Assembly: GCA_964458605.1 (NCBI GenBank)
Contig: CAYWLS010000037.1
Span: forward strand, 1-30,062
From: JBBSNV01 sp964458605
GTDB lineage: Bacteria; Pseudomonadota; Alphaproteobacteria; Reyranellales; JAQSWP01
Direction of reading: 5' to 3'
DNA: 30,062 nucleotides
The notes under the pieces were generated by a model. The model was not told the origin of the DNA. It saw only the letters and a program-made list of their open reading frames with translations, and did no database searches. The translations under genes were made by a program, and so were the position numbers. How positions within the stretch are numbered: position 1 is the first letter of the stretch; every line of letters begins with the position of its first letter. Below are positions 15,609-26,451 of this stretch, piece by piece.

Positions 15609-18600
15609 GTGAGAAGCTTCACCGACATCTTCATCCGTCGGCCGGTGCTGGCCAGCGTGGTCAGCCTGCTGCTGCTGGTGCTGGGCCTGCGTTCGGTCAC
15701 CTCGCTGCCGATCCTGCAGTATCCGCGCACCGAGAACGCGGTGGTGACGGTCACCACCACCTACTACGGCGCCGATCCGGCGCTGGTGGCGGGCTTCATC
15801 ACCACGCCGCTGGAAAACGCCATCGCCCAGGCCAACGGCATCGACTACATGACGTCGGCCAGCCGCACCAGCGTCAGCACCATCACCGCCAACCTGCGGC
15901 TCAACTACGACGCCGACAAGGCGCTGACCGAGATCACCACCAAGGTCAGCTCGGTGCTGAACCAGCTGCCCTCCGGCTCGCAGCAGCCGGTGCTGTCGGT
16001 GGCGGTCGGCGAGACCATCGACGCCATGTATATCGGCTTCAGCAGCGACGTGCTGGCGCCCAACCAGATCACCGACTACCTGGTGCGCGTGGTCCAGCCC
16101 AAGCTGCAGGCGGTGCAGGGCGTGCAGACCGCCGAGATCCTGGGCGCCAAGAACTTCGCGCTGCGCGCCTGGCTCGACCCGCAGAAGATGGCGGCCTACG
16201 GCCTGACCGGCACGGACATCAACCAGGCGCTGGCCAACAACGACTTCCTGTCGGCGCTGGGCACCACCAAGGGCCAGATGGTGCAGGTCAACCTCACCGC
16301 CTCCACCAGCCTGCACACGGTGGAAGAGTTCCGCAACCTGGTGGTCAAGCAGTCCAACGGCGCGGTGGTGCGGCTGGGCGACGTCGCCAACGTCACCCTG
16401 GGCTCCGATGACTACGAGACCGATGTCGGCTTCGACGGCCAGCGCGCCGTCTATATCGGCATCAAGGTCGCCCCCACCGCCAACCTGCTCGACGTCATCT
16501 CCGGCGTGCGCGATGCCTTCCCCGACATCCAGTCGCAGCTGCCGCAGGGGTTGAGCGGACGCATCGTCTACGACTCCACGGCGTTCGTGAATTCCTCGAT
16601 CAACGAGGTGATCCGCACCCTGGTCGAAGCGCTGCTGATCGTCACCGTGGTGGTGTTCCTGTTCCTGGGCTCGCCGCGCTCGGTGGTGATCCCGGTGGTC
16701 GCCATCCCGCTGTCCCTGATCGGCACCTTCGTGATGATGCTGGCGCTGGGCTTCAGCCTCAACCTGCTGACCCTGCTGGCGCTGGTGCTGGCGATCGGCC
16801 TGGTGGTGGACGACGCCATCATCGTGGTGGAGAACGTCAACCGCCATCTCGAGGAAGGCATGAAGCCCATCTCGGCGGCGATCGTCGCCGCGCGCGAGTT
16901 GGGCGGACCGATCGTCGCCATGACCGTCGTGCTGGTCGCGGTCTACGTGCCGCTGGGCTTCCAGGGCGGGCTGACCGGCGCGCTGTTCAGCGAATTCGCT
17001 TTCACCCTGGTCGGCGCCGTAACGGTCTCGGCGGTGATCGCGCTGACGCTGTCGCCCATGATGTCGTCGCGCCTGCTCAAACCGCCGGCCGAGCTGCGCG
17101 ACACCTGGGAGGGCCGGCTGATCGGCGCGATCGACCGCACCTTCGACCGGCTGCGCCGGCGCTACCTGCGCTCGCTCAGCACCAGCCTGGACTACATCTC
17201 GGTCACGGTGGTGTTCGCCATGATCGTGCTGGGCAGCATCTATTTCCTCTACGACACCGCCAAGAAGGAGCCGGCGCCGCAGGAGGACCAGGGCGTACTG
17301 ATCACCCTGGCCACCGCCGCGCCCAACTCGACGCTGCAGCAGCGCCAGCTCTACTCGCAGCAGCTGTTCGAGCATTTCAAGAAGTACGCCGAGACCGACC
17401 ACGTCTTCCAGCTCGACCTGCCCGGCCAGTCGATCGCCGGCATGGTGCTGAAGCCGTGGGACGAGCGCACCCGCACCTCCAACCAGCTGCAGCCGATCCT
17501 GCAGCAGGATCTCAACAGCATCGCCGGCCTGCGCATCGCGGTGTTCCAGCCGCCCTCGCTGCCCGGCAGCAACGGCCTGCCGCTGCAATTCGTGATCGGC
17601 ACCACCGAGCCGTTCGCCCGCCTCAACGAGGTGGCGCAGAAGTTCATCGGCGAGGCCCAGCGCAGCGGCATGTTCTTCTTCCTCGACAGCGACCTGAAGA
17701 TCGACCAGCCGCAGGTCACGGTGGTGATCGATCGCGACAAGACGGCGCAGCTGGGACTGAAGATGAGCGACGTCGGCGCGGCGCTGGCCTCGATGCTGGG
17801 CGGCGGCTACGTCAATTATTTCAGCCTCGACGGCCGCTCCTACAAGGTGATCCCCCAGGTGCAGCAGCGTTCCCGGCTCAATCCCGACCAGGTGCTGAAC
17901 TACTACATCCGCACCGCCGACGGCACGCCGGTGCCGCTGTCCACCGTGGCCCATGTGGTGACCGAGACGGTGCCGCAATCGCTCAACCACTTCCAGCAGC
18001 TGAATTCGGCCACCATCCAGGGCGTCACCGCCCCGGGCATCACGCTGGGCGACGCCATCGCCTATCTGCAGGGGGTGGCGGCGCGAACCCTGCCGCCGGG
18101 CTATACCGTCGACTACGGCGGGCCCTCGCGCCAATACGTCCAGGAATCGAGCGGCTTCCTGATCACCGTGGTGCTGGCGCTGATCATGATCTTCCTGGCG
18201 CTGGCGGCGCTGTTCGAGAGCTTCCGCGACCCGGTGATCATCCTGCTGTCGGTGCCGATGTCGATCGCCGGTGCGCTGATCTTCATCAGCCTGGGCATCG
18301 GCGGAGCCAGCGCCAACATTTACACAAATGTCGGTCTGGTGACCCTGGCCGGACTGATCTCCAAGCACGGCATCCTGATCGTCGAGTTCGCCAACGACCT
18401 GCGCAAGAAAGGCCTGGCCAAGCGCCAGGCGATCGAGGAGGCCACCTCGATCCGGTTGCGACCCATCCTCATGACCACCGCCGCCATGGCGCTGGGCGTG
18501 GTGCCGCTGCTGCTGGCGGGTGGCGCCGGAGCGGTATCGCGCTTCAACATGGGCCTGGTGATCTTCACCGGCATCGCTATCGGCACCCTGTTCACCCTTT

Positions 18601-18731
18601 ACGTGGTGCCGGCCGCCTACATGCTGATCTCCTCCAATCGCTCGATGGTCGAAGAAGAGCATGAAGAGCCGATCGCCCCGTCTCATCGGCTGCCGCCGCC
18701 GGACGACGCCACGCCCCTGCCGAGCGCCTGA
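15609..18731 (+). CDS. RND multidrug efflux pump, HAE1-type inner membrane transporter
   Basis: The 1040-residue protein has the usual length and 12-helix layout of AcrB/MdtB-type pumps. It starts with GTG behind AAGAGG. The N-terminus is RSFTDIFIRRPVLASVV. Helix 4 has the proton-relay pair Asp-Asp in LVLAIGLVVDDAIIVVENV, and helix 10 has the essential Lys in GLISKHGILIVEFAND. RLRPILMTTAAMALGVVPL follows in helix 11. It uses the proton gradient to expel a broad range of hydrophobic compounds. It completes the three-gene efflux operon; the substrate range cannot be read from sequence. No intrinsic terminator follows on the plus strand. Confidence 0.95.
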   Translation: MRSFTDIFIRRPVLASVVSLLLLVLGLRSVTSLPILQYPRTENAVVTVTTTYYGADPALVAGFITTPLENAIAQANGIDYMTSASRTSVSTITANLRLNYDADKALTEITTKVSSVLNQLPSGSQQPVLSVAVGETIDAMYIGFSSDVLAPNQITDYLVRVVQPKLQAVQGVQTAEILGAKNFALRAWLDPQKMAAYGLTGTDINQALANNDFLSALGTTKGQMVQVNLTASTSLHTVEEFRNLVVKQSNGAVVRLGDVANVTLGSDDYETDVGFDGQRAVYIGIKVAPTANLLDVISGVRDAFPDIQSQLPQGLSGRIVYDSTAFVNSSINEVIRTLVEALLIVTVVVFLFLGSPRSVVIPVVAIPLSLIGTFVMMLALGFSLNLLTLLALVLAIGLVVDDAIIVVENVNRHLEEGMKPISAAIVAARELGGPIVAMTVVLVAVYVPLGFQGGLTGALFSEFAFTLVGAVTVSAVIALTLSPMMSSRLLKPPAELRDTWEGRLIGAIDRTFDRLRRRYLRSLSTSLDYISVTVVFAMIVLGSIYFLYDTAKKEPAPQEDQGVLITLATAAPNSTLQQRQLYSQQLFEHFKKYAETDHVFQLDLPGQSIAGMVLKPWDERTRTSNQLQPILQQDLNSIAGLRIAVFQPPSLPGSNGLPLQFVIGTTEPFARLNEVAQKFIGEAQRSGMFFFLDSDLKIDQPQVTVVIDRDKTAQLGLKMSDVGAALASMLGGGYVNYFSLDGRSYKVIPQVQQRSRLNPDQVLNYYIRTADGTPVPLSTVAHVVTETVPQSLNHFQQLNSATIQGVTAPGITLGDAIAYLQGVAARTLPPGYTVDYGGPSRQYVQESSGFLITVVLALIMIFLALAALFESFRDPVIILLSVPMSIAGALIFISLGIGGASANIYTNVGLVTLAGLISKHGILIVEFANDLRKKGLAKRQAIEEATSIRLRPILMTTAAMALGVVPLLLAGGAGAVSRFNMGLVIFTGIAIGTLFTLYVVPAAYMLISSNRSMVEEEHEEPIAPSHRLPPPDDATPLPSA

Positions 18732-18767
18732 AGAAAAAAAAGCCCCTAAGTCGAAAGACTTAGGGGC
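18732..18767 (-). terminator. Intrinsic terminator of the small RNA (minus strand)
   Basis: A perfect 11-bp stem (18742-18752 with 18757-18767) closes a 4-nt loop. On the minus strand it is followed by eight U, then CUU. On the plus strand the hairpin lacks a U-tract, so it does not obviously stop the efflux operon. Confidence 0.85.
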
Positions 18768-18892
18768 CAGTCAAACAGGGAGGCTTCACGTCTGGGAGAC
18801 GTAGGATCGCGAGATCCTTGGTTCCGACCGGAGGCCAGAACCCCAGGCTTCCGTAAACGCGCATGTTGCGGCGCAAAAGAAACCTGCCCTTT
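18733..18892 (-). ncRNA. Structured small RNA, possibly 6S RNA
   Basis: No gene is encoded in 18732-18971, but the minus strand reads as an RNA of about 160 nt. Its first nucleotides (18879-18890) pair with GAAGCCTCCCT (18774-18785 area) through about 11 pairs with one bulge. The body holds a hairpin GGTTC...GAACC (about 18808-18832) and small hairpins AGGATC/GATCCT and ACGTCT/AGACGT. It ends in a perfect 11-bp stem with a GAAA-type loop followed by eight U, a strong intrinsic terminator. A long closing stem, a large internal bubble, and a hairpin tip resemble 6S RNA, the RNA polymerase inhibitor. The architecture is visible; the 6S identity is an inference. CTATTT (18893-18898) may be the -10 element. 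Confidence 0.5.
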
Positions 18893-18937
18893 AAATAGAC
18901 CCTGGGGGCCGATTTTCTATTAGAAATTGGGCAAGCC

Positions 18938-18960
18938 AGACATGCGGGACGAGCATGTCT
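18938..18960. other. Hairpin after the lysR stop codon
   Basis: AGACATGC pairs with GCATGTCT over 8 bp around a 7-nt loop, 11 nt past the lysR stop. No U-tract follows, so it is a weak terminator at most. It may separate the lysR transcript from the small RNA start. Confidence 0.4.
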
Positions 18961-18971
18961 TAACCAAATTG

Positions 18972-19883
18972 TCAGAACGGAGTTTCAGCGACTTTCTTAA
19001 GTAGAAAGTCTCGAAATACCGCGACGCGCTTGGAATGACGCAATTCTTCCGGATAGGTGAAATAGACGTCGAAAGTCCGTACCGGAACCTCGGGCAGAAC
19101 CTGGACGAGTTTTTGCGATTCCCGCGCCAGATAGTCGGGTATCGAGGCGATCCCCAATCCGCTCTCTGCAGCGCGGAAAATTCCGTAGATATTGTTCACC
19201 CGCAGCACGACATGGCGATGGCTGTCGGAGGGGCTTTCCACCCCCTCGTTGAGCAGCCAGTTGACGTCGTTGACCGGCGGCCGGGCGTCCTCGCCGAAAA
19301 TGATCAGGCGATGGCGGTCCAGATCGGCCAGCGAGTTGGGCTTGCCGTGCTTCTCGATATAGCTGGCCGAAGCATAGATGTGACTGTGCACCTGCATCAG
19401 GTGACGCTGCACCAGCCCCGGCTGGCGGGGCATGGCGAAGCGGATCGCCACGTCGGCCTCGCGCATCCCCAGATCGAGTTCCGAATCGGACAGCACCAGC
19501 CCGACTTCGATCTCGGGATAGGCCTCGATGAATTCGTGCATGCGCGGCGTCAGCCAGGTCGAGCCCAGGCCGACGGTGGCGGTCACCTTGAGCCGACCGC
19601 TGGGCTGGTCCTGGCTCGCCTTCAGCATGGCCTCGGTCATGGAGACCTTGCCGGCCATGTCGCGCACGGTGCGATAGAGCAGTTCGCCCTGCTCGGTCAG
19701 GATCAGGCCGCGGGCGTGGCGGTGGAACAGCATGACGCGCAACTGCTCCTCGAGCGCGCCGATCTGGCGGCTGATCGCCGACTGGCTGAGCTTCAGCGCC
19801 TGGCCGGCATGGGTGAAACTGCCCGCATCCGCCACCGCGTGGAAGATGCGCAGCTTGTCCCAATCCATCGTTCCTTCGCTCAT
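18972..19883 (-). CDS. LysR-family transcriptional regulator
   Basis: The 303-residue protein has an N-terminal winged helix-turn-helix (DKLRIFHAVADAGSFTHAG, then LSQSAISRQIGALEEQL) and a C-terminal effector domain with VRVNNIYGIFRAAESGLGIASIP-like elements. LysR proteins bind as tetramers and are mostly tuned by a small molecule. MDWDKLRIFH at 19868 is an equally likely start, since AAGGA precedes it closely. The gene lies 43 nt after trxB on the same strand and is probably co-transcribed with it, which hints at a role near thiol or oxidative stress control, though no target is shown. Confidence 0.88.
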   Translation of the reverse strand: MSEGTMDWDKLRIFHAVADAGSFTHAGQALKLSQSAISRQIGALEEQLRVMLFHRHARGLILTEQGELLYRTVRDMAGKVSMTEAMLKASQDQPSGRLKVTATVGLGSTWLTPRMHEFIEAYPEIEVGLVLSDSELDLGMREADVAIRFAMPRQPGLVQRHLMQVHSHIYASASYIEKHGKPNSLADLDRHRLIIFGEDARPPVNDVNWLLNEGVESPSDSHRHVVLRVNNIYGIFRAAESGLGIASIPDYLARESQKLVQVLPEVPVRTFDVYFTYPEELRHSKRVAVFRDFLLKKVAETPF

Positions 19884-19926
19884 CGTCCCGCCGCCTTCTT
19901 GTTGTCGTTGCTCCCCGCCGCCCGCG

Positions 19927-20895
19927 CTATTGCGCCGCCCGCGCCCCCAGGAACTCCTGCGCCGCCAGGAAGCGCTCGGCGTCCAGCGCCGCCATGCAGC
20001 CGCTGCCCGCCGCCGTCACCGCCTGGCGATAGATCTTGTCCTGCACGTCGCCGGCGGCATAAACGCCGGGAATATCCGTCGCCGTCGAGCCGGGCGTGGT
20101 GATCAGGTAGCCTTCGCCGTCGGCGCGCAGCTTGCCCTTGAACAGCTCGGTGTTGGGCGTGTGGCCGATGGCGATGAACACGCCGTCGGTCGCGATCTGC
20201 TGCGTTGCGCCGGTGGTCACATGTTTCAGCCGCACGGCGGCGACCGTCGCGGGTTCGCCGGCGCCCAGGATCTCGTCGATCGCGTGATCCCAGATCACCG
20301 AAATCTTGGGATTGGCGAACAGCCGGTCCTGCAGGATCTTTTCCGCCCGCAGGGTGTCGCGGCGATGCACCAGCGTCACCTTGCTGGCGTGATTGGTCAG
20401 GTAGAGCGCTTCCTCGACCGCGGTGTTGCCGCCGCCCACCACCACGACTTCCTTGCCGCGGAAGAAGAAGCCGTCGCAGGTGGCGCAGGCCGACACGCCG
20501 GCGCCGCGATATTTCTCCTCCGACGGCAATCCCAGCCAGCGCGCCGAGGCGCCGGTGCAGACGATCACCGTGTCGCCGACATAGCGGTCGCCGCTATCGC
20601 CCAGGCAGACGAAGGGGCGGCGCGAAAAATCGACCTCGACGATGGTGTCCATGACGATCTGCGCGCCGACATGCTCGGCCTGGCGCTGCATCTGTTCCAT
20701 CAGCCAGGGACCCTGGATGACGCTCTCGTAGCCGGGGTAGTTCTCGACATCGGTGGTGATGGTGAGCTGGCCGCCGGGCTGGATGCCCTGCACCACCAAC
20801 GGCTTGAGATTGGCGCGCGCGGCATAGATCGCCGCCGTATAGCCGGCCGGGCCCGACCCCAGAATCAGAACCTTACTGTGATGCGTCTGCGACAT
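19927..20895 (-). CDS. trxB: Thioredoxin-disulfide reductase
   Basis: The 322-residue flavoenzyme passes electrons from NADPH to thioredoxin in the cytoplasm. The FAD fold GSGPAGYTAAIYAARA is near the N-terminus; the redox-active pair is in CATCDGFFF; the NADPH-binding motif is GGGNTAVEEALYL; and GDVQDKIYRQAVTAAGSGC closes the FAD site. The length is typical. I chose ATG at 20895 because GGAG lies 7 nt upstream and the FAD motif then begins at the usual distance. An open extension to 20949 has no ribosome binding site. The gene diverges from the Lrp gene and leads the lysR pair. Confidence 0.96.
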   Translation of the reverse strand: MSQTHHSKVLILGSGPAGYTAAIYAARANLKPLVVQGIQPGGQLTITTDVENYPGYESVIQGPWLMEQMQRQAEHVGAQIVMDTIVEVDFSRRPFVCLGDSGDRYVGDTVIVCTGASARWLGLPSEEKYRGAGVSACATCDGFFFRGKEVVVVGGGNTAVEEALYLTNHASKVTLVHRRDTLRAEKILQDRLFANPKISVIWDHAIDEILGAGEPATVAAVRLKHVTTGATQQIATDGVFIAIGHTPNTELFKGKLRADGEGYLITTPGSTATDIPGVYAAGDVQDKIYRQAVTAAGSGCMAALDAERFLAAQEFLGARAAQ

Positions 20896-20966
20896 GGCCC
20901 GGCTCCGCGAATGCAGAGGTGTACCATAAGAACCCTGCATTGCCCTCACAAGTATGCAGAAATATC

Positions 20967-21021
20967 ATTGCTCAATCAGGGGGCTTATCGAAATAACCCG
21001 ACGCTCGAGCAATTTTATTGC
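20967..21021. promoter_or_regulatory. Two candidate Lrp-type operator half-palindromes
   Basis: ATTGCTCAAT (20967-20976) and GCAATTTTATTGC (21009-21021) are both symmetrical, AT-rich and share a GCAAT core. Their centres are about 43.5 bp apart, close to four helical turns. They lie between the divergent trxB and Lrp genes, where autoregulation by the Lrp protein is likely. Confidence 0.4.
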
Positions 21022-21068
21022 GACCCCGAACCTTCTCTGGCATAGATCGGCCGGAATTTGGAGGCCGC

Positions 21069-21545
21069 ATGAGCCGGGTAAAATTGGATCGCATCGATCG
21101 GCGCATCCTGGCCGATCTTCAGGAGCAGGGCCGGATGACCAATGTCGATCTGGCCAAACGCGCCGGCATCTCGGCGCCGCCCTGCCTGCGCCGGGTGCGG
21201 GCGCTGGAAAAGTCAGGCTATATCCGCGGCTACCATGCCGATCTCAACGCCGAGGCGCTGGGCTACGCGGTAACGATCTTCGCCCAGGTCGGCCTGAACT
21301 CCCAGGCGGAAAGCGACCTGAAGGCTTTCGAGGCGCTGGTCAATTCCTGGCCCCAGGTGCGCGAGTGCCACATGCTGGCCGGCGAAACCGACTTCCTGCT
21401 CAAGATCGTGGCCGAGGACTGGGATTCCTACCAGAAATTCCTCACCACCCAGCTCACCGCCGCCCCCAATGTCAGCCATGTGAAATCGTCGCTGTCGATC
21501 CGCACGTCCAAATATGCGCCGGGCGTGCCGGTTCACGTGGACTGA
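21069..21545 (+). CDS. Lrp/AsnC-family transcriptional regulator
   Basis: The 158-residue protein has the family helix-turn-helix at the start (LDRIDRRILADLQEQGRMTNVDLAKRAGISAPPCLRRVRALEKSG) and a C-terminal RAM ligand domain with SWPQVRECHMLAGETDFLLKI. Such proteins form octamers, sense amino acids and wrap DNA. The ATG at 21069 follows GGAGG closely; an upstream TTG at 21018 is open but lacks a site. It diverges from trxB, so the 173-nt gap probably serves both genes. Confidence 0.92.
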   Translation: MSRVKLDRIDRRILADLQEQGRMTNVDLAKRAGISAPPCLRRVRALEKSGYIRGYHADLNAEALGYAVTIFAQVGLNSQAESDLKAFEALVNSWPQVRECHMLAGETDFLLKIVAEDWDSYQKFLTTQLTAAPNVSHVKSSLSIRTSKYAPGVPVHVD

Positions 21546-21570
21546 CAGGACGTTCGCAAAATCCCGGAAA

Positions 21571-21602
21571 CAAAAAGGGCGGGGATCACTCCCGCCCTTT
21601 CG
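21571..21602. terminator. Bidirectional terminator between the Lrp gene and the small peptide gene
   Basis: A perfect 10-bp stem (21574-21583 with 21591-21600) begins with AAA and ends with TTT. It terminates the Lrp gene on the plus strand, and the A-run to its left would serve the convergent small gene on the minus strand. Confidence 0.85.
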
Positions 21603-21625
21603 CGTTGCGCCATCTGCCGCGGCGA

Positions 21626-21814
21626 TTACATGAACCATCCGATCAGCCAGTTCGGCCAGGGCGTGTCCGACGCACCGGCGCAGACTTCCTTGCCGATCAC
21701 CGACCCATCATTGACGATGACGAGGACGCGACTGCCGCAATTGATCGCGAAGGACGAGCTGGCCGCCACGATCAGCGGAATGGCCACGACCCCGGCTGCC
21801 AATAAACGCTTCAT
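21626..21814 (-). CDS. Small exported peptide, function unknown
   Basis: The 62-residue reading frame begins with a textbook Sec signal peptide: KR, then a hydrophobic core and a cleavage region near SFA at about 21-23. The predicted mature part is about 38 residues with two cysteines, which could form one disulfide, and a Trp-rich tail (PWPNWLIGWFM). AGGGAG lies 7 nt before the ATG. It stands alone between greA and the Lrp terminator. I do not recognise a family. It may be a secreted small protein or a periplasmic factor. Confidence 0.65.
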   Translation of the reverse strand: MKRLLAAGVVAIPLIVAASSSFAINCGSRVLVIVNDGSVIGKEVCAGASDTPWPNWLIGWFM

Positions 21815-21825
21815 GAAAAATCTCC

Positions 21826-21842
21826 CTGGTTTTGAAAACCAG
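21826..21842. promoter_or_regulatory. Perfect palindrome at the peptide gene's ribosome binding site
   Basis: CTGGTTTT and AAAACCAG form a 17-nt palindrome with a single central base. It ends directly at the AGGGAG ribosome binding site of the small peptide gene on the minus strand. Behind it stand two direct GAATATTG repeats (21844-21851 and 21862-21869, starts 18 bp apart). It may be an operator, or an RNA hairpin that hides the ribosome site. Confidence 0.45.
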
Positions 21843-21912
21843 CGAATATTGCATCATGAATGAATATTGTCCAGATCAACCGGTATCGACATATAGCGGG
21901 CCGGCCTGGCGC

Positions 21913-22386
21913 TTATTTGAACTTCACGCCCACGACTTCGTAGGACTTGCCGCCGCTGGGGGTCTGGACCTCGACGCTGTCGCCCACGGTCTTGCCGATC
22001 AGGGCGCGGCCGATCGGCGAGGTGATCGAGATGCGATGCTTGCTGAGATCGGCCTCGTGGGCGCCGACGATCTGGTAGGTGACGTTCTCGTCGGTGTCCT
22101 CGTCGGCCAGCTTCACGGTGGCGCCGAATTTCACCACCTTGCCCGACAGCTTGGAGACGTCGATCACCTCGGCCCGGGCGATGATGTCCTCCAGCTCCAG
22201 CACGCGGCCTTCGATGAAGCCCTGGCGCTCGCGCGCGGCGTGGTACTCGGCGTTTTCGGACAGATCGCCATGGGCGCGCGCCTCGGAAATCGCCTTGATC
22301 ACGGCCGGGCGCTCGACGGTTTTCAGGCGCTTGAGCTCTTCCTCAAGCGAGCGAAACCCTCCCTCCGTCATCGGCAATTTGTCCAT
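21913..22386 (-). CDS. greA: Transcription elongation factor GreA
   Basis: The 157-residue protein matches GreA over its whole length. It enters the RNA polymerase secondary channel and triggers cleavage of backtracked RNA. The N-terminal coiled-coil carries Asp41 and Glu44 in DLSENAEY, the acidic tip that holds the catalytic metal. The C-terminal globular half has VTYQIVGAHEADLSKHRISITSPIGRALIGK. AAGGA precedes the ATG. carB is 93 nt upstream on the same strand, so the two may be co-transcribed. Confidence 0.97.
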   Translation of the reverse strand: MDKLPMTEGGFRSLEEELKRLKTVERPAVIKAISEARAHGDLSENAEYHAARERQGFIEGRVLELEDIIARAEVIDVSKLSGKVVKFGATVKLADEDTDENVTYQIVGAHEADLSKHRISITSPIGRALIGKTVGDSVEVQTPSGGKSYEVVGVKFK

Positions 22387-22479
22387 GGCGTCCTTCCAGT
22401 TCGAATCGGCTTGAAAACAAAAACGGTCTGGCTGCCGGCAACCCTAGCAGCCACCGGCACTCAAACCCAAGCCTGACAG

Positions 22480-25743
<3,264 letters not shown>

Positions 25744-25817
25744 CGATCGTCCTTGCGCGCGCGAGCGGGCGCGCAGGCTGCGCGGCCGTCCGACTCCGGA
25801 ATGAGGGTCAAGGCGCT

Positions 25818-25845
25818 GCTATAGACAGTCGAAACAGTGGCGCAA
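25818..25845 (-). promoter_or_regulatory. Likely promoter of carB
   Basis: On the minus strand TTGCGC and TATAGC stand 16 nt apart, 75 nt upstream of the carB start codon. It gives carB its own promoter, which fits its separation from carA. Confidence 0.4.
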
Positions 25846-25866
25846 AGGGCTCAAATTTCCCGCTTC

Positions 25867-25916
25867 AGGAAACTCGCGGGAGTTTCCTTTGACTTTTCTG
25901 AGGCGTGATTTATCTT
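25867..25916 (+). promoter_or_regulatory. Promoter with abutting inverted repeat for the toxin-antitoxin pair
   Basis: TTGACT (25889-25894) and TATCTT (25911-25916) form a good promoter with a 16-bp spacer. Directly before it AGGAAACTC and GAGTTTCCT make a perfect 9-bp inverted repeat around GCGG (25867-25888). A repressor bound there would block the -35 element, as in self-regulated toxin-antitoxin operons. Confidence 0.6.
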
Positions 25917-25940
25917 GCCTAAAACGCGCAGGAAAGCGTC

Positions 25941-26438
25941 ATGCAAAACCGGGCAATCGAAATTCTAACGGCAATCGGACTGAAACCGGGATCCAGCGCG
26001 GCAAGCGGTCGCTACCAGCGATCCGAGGAATTCCAACCCGGCACACGCTATTGGGCGACCGCCTTGGAGCGGAAAGGCCTGGACAAATTCGGCGTGCAGT
26101 TTCGGGGCCGGGGCGCTCAGGCGGCAGTTCGGCTTAACGACGCGTTCGCCCAGAGGAAATTCGTCCGGCAAAGCACGGACCCCGCACAAATCACCTATTG
26201 CAAGGAGATTCCGTGGCTTCCCAACGGAGCCATCGATCTTGCCGGGGTTCGCGCTATCCGCAAGGAAGTCGAGGCGATTCTGTCCGGTGACGACGGTACG
26301 AGCGGCGCACCGCCTAGCCCGTCACCGGCGCTGGCGGGCGGAATGTCCTTCCTCGAATTCATGCGCAGCTCGCCGCTCTACGGAGTCGAACTGGAGCTGC
26401 CGGCGCGCGGCGGCGGACCGCGCGAGGACCCGTTCTGA
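25941..26438 (+). CDS. Antitoxin candidate with unrecognised N-terminal domain
   Basis: The 165-residue protein has two distinct parts. Residues about 1-115 belong to no family I recognise; they hold basic and aromatic stretches (RYWATALERKGLDKFGVQFRGRGAQA is cited only by its core GVQFRGRGAQA) and a KEIPWLPNGAIDLAGVRAI block. After a Pro/Ser linker, the last 31 residues begin MSFLEFMRSSPLYGVELEL, which resembles the toxin-wrapping tail of Phd/VapB-type antitoxins. The stop is 13 nt before the PIN-domain gene. AGGAAAG lies 6 nt before the ATG. The usual antitoxin DNA-binding fold is not apparent in the first part, so it may be a new type of operator-binding domain. This is inferred. Confidence 0.6.
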   Translation: MQNRAIEILTAIGLKPGSSAASGRYQRSEEFQPGTRYWATALERKGLDKFGVQFRGRGAQAAVRLNDAFAQRKFVRQSTDPAQITYCKEIPWLPNGAIDLAGVRAIRKEVEAILSGDDGTSGAPPSPSPALAGGMSFLEFMRSSPLYGVELELPARGGGPREDPF

Positions 26439-26451
26439 GGGGACGGTTCTG

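Noticed and set aside
14244..18686. Very long open frame (about 1480 codons) on the minus strand under the efflux genes
   Set aside because: It is the mirror of the clearly coding RND operon. It has low-complexity Arg/His/Asp/Gly-rich sequence typical of antisense frames in GC-rich DNA and no family motifs.
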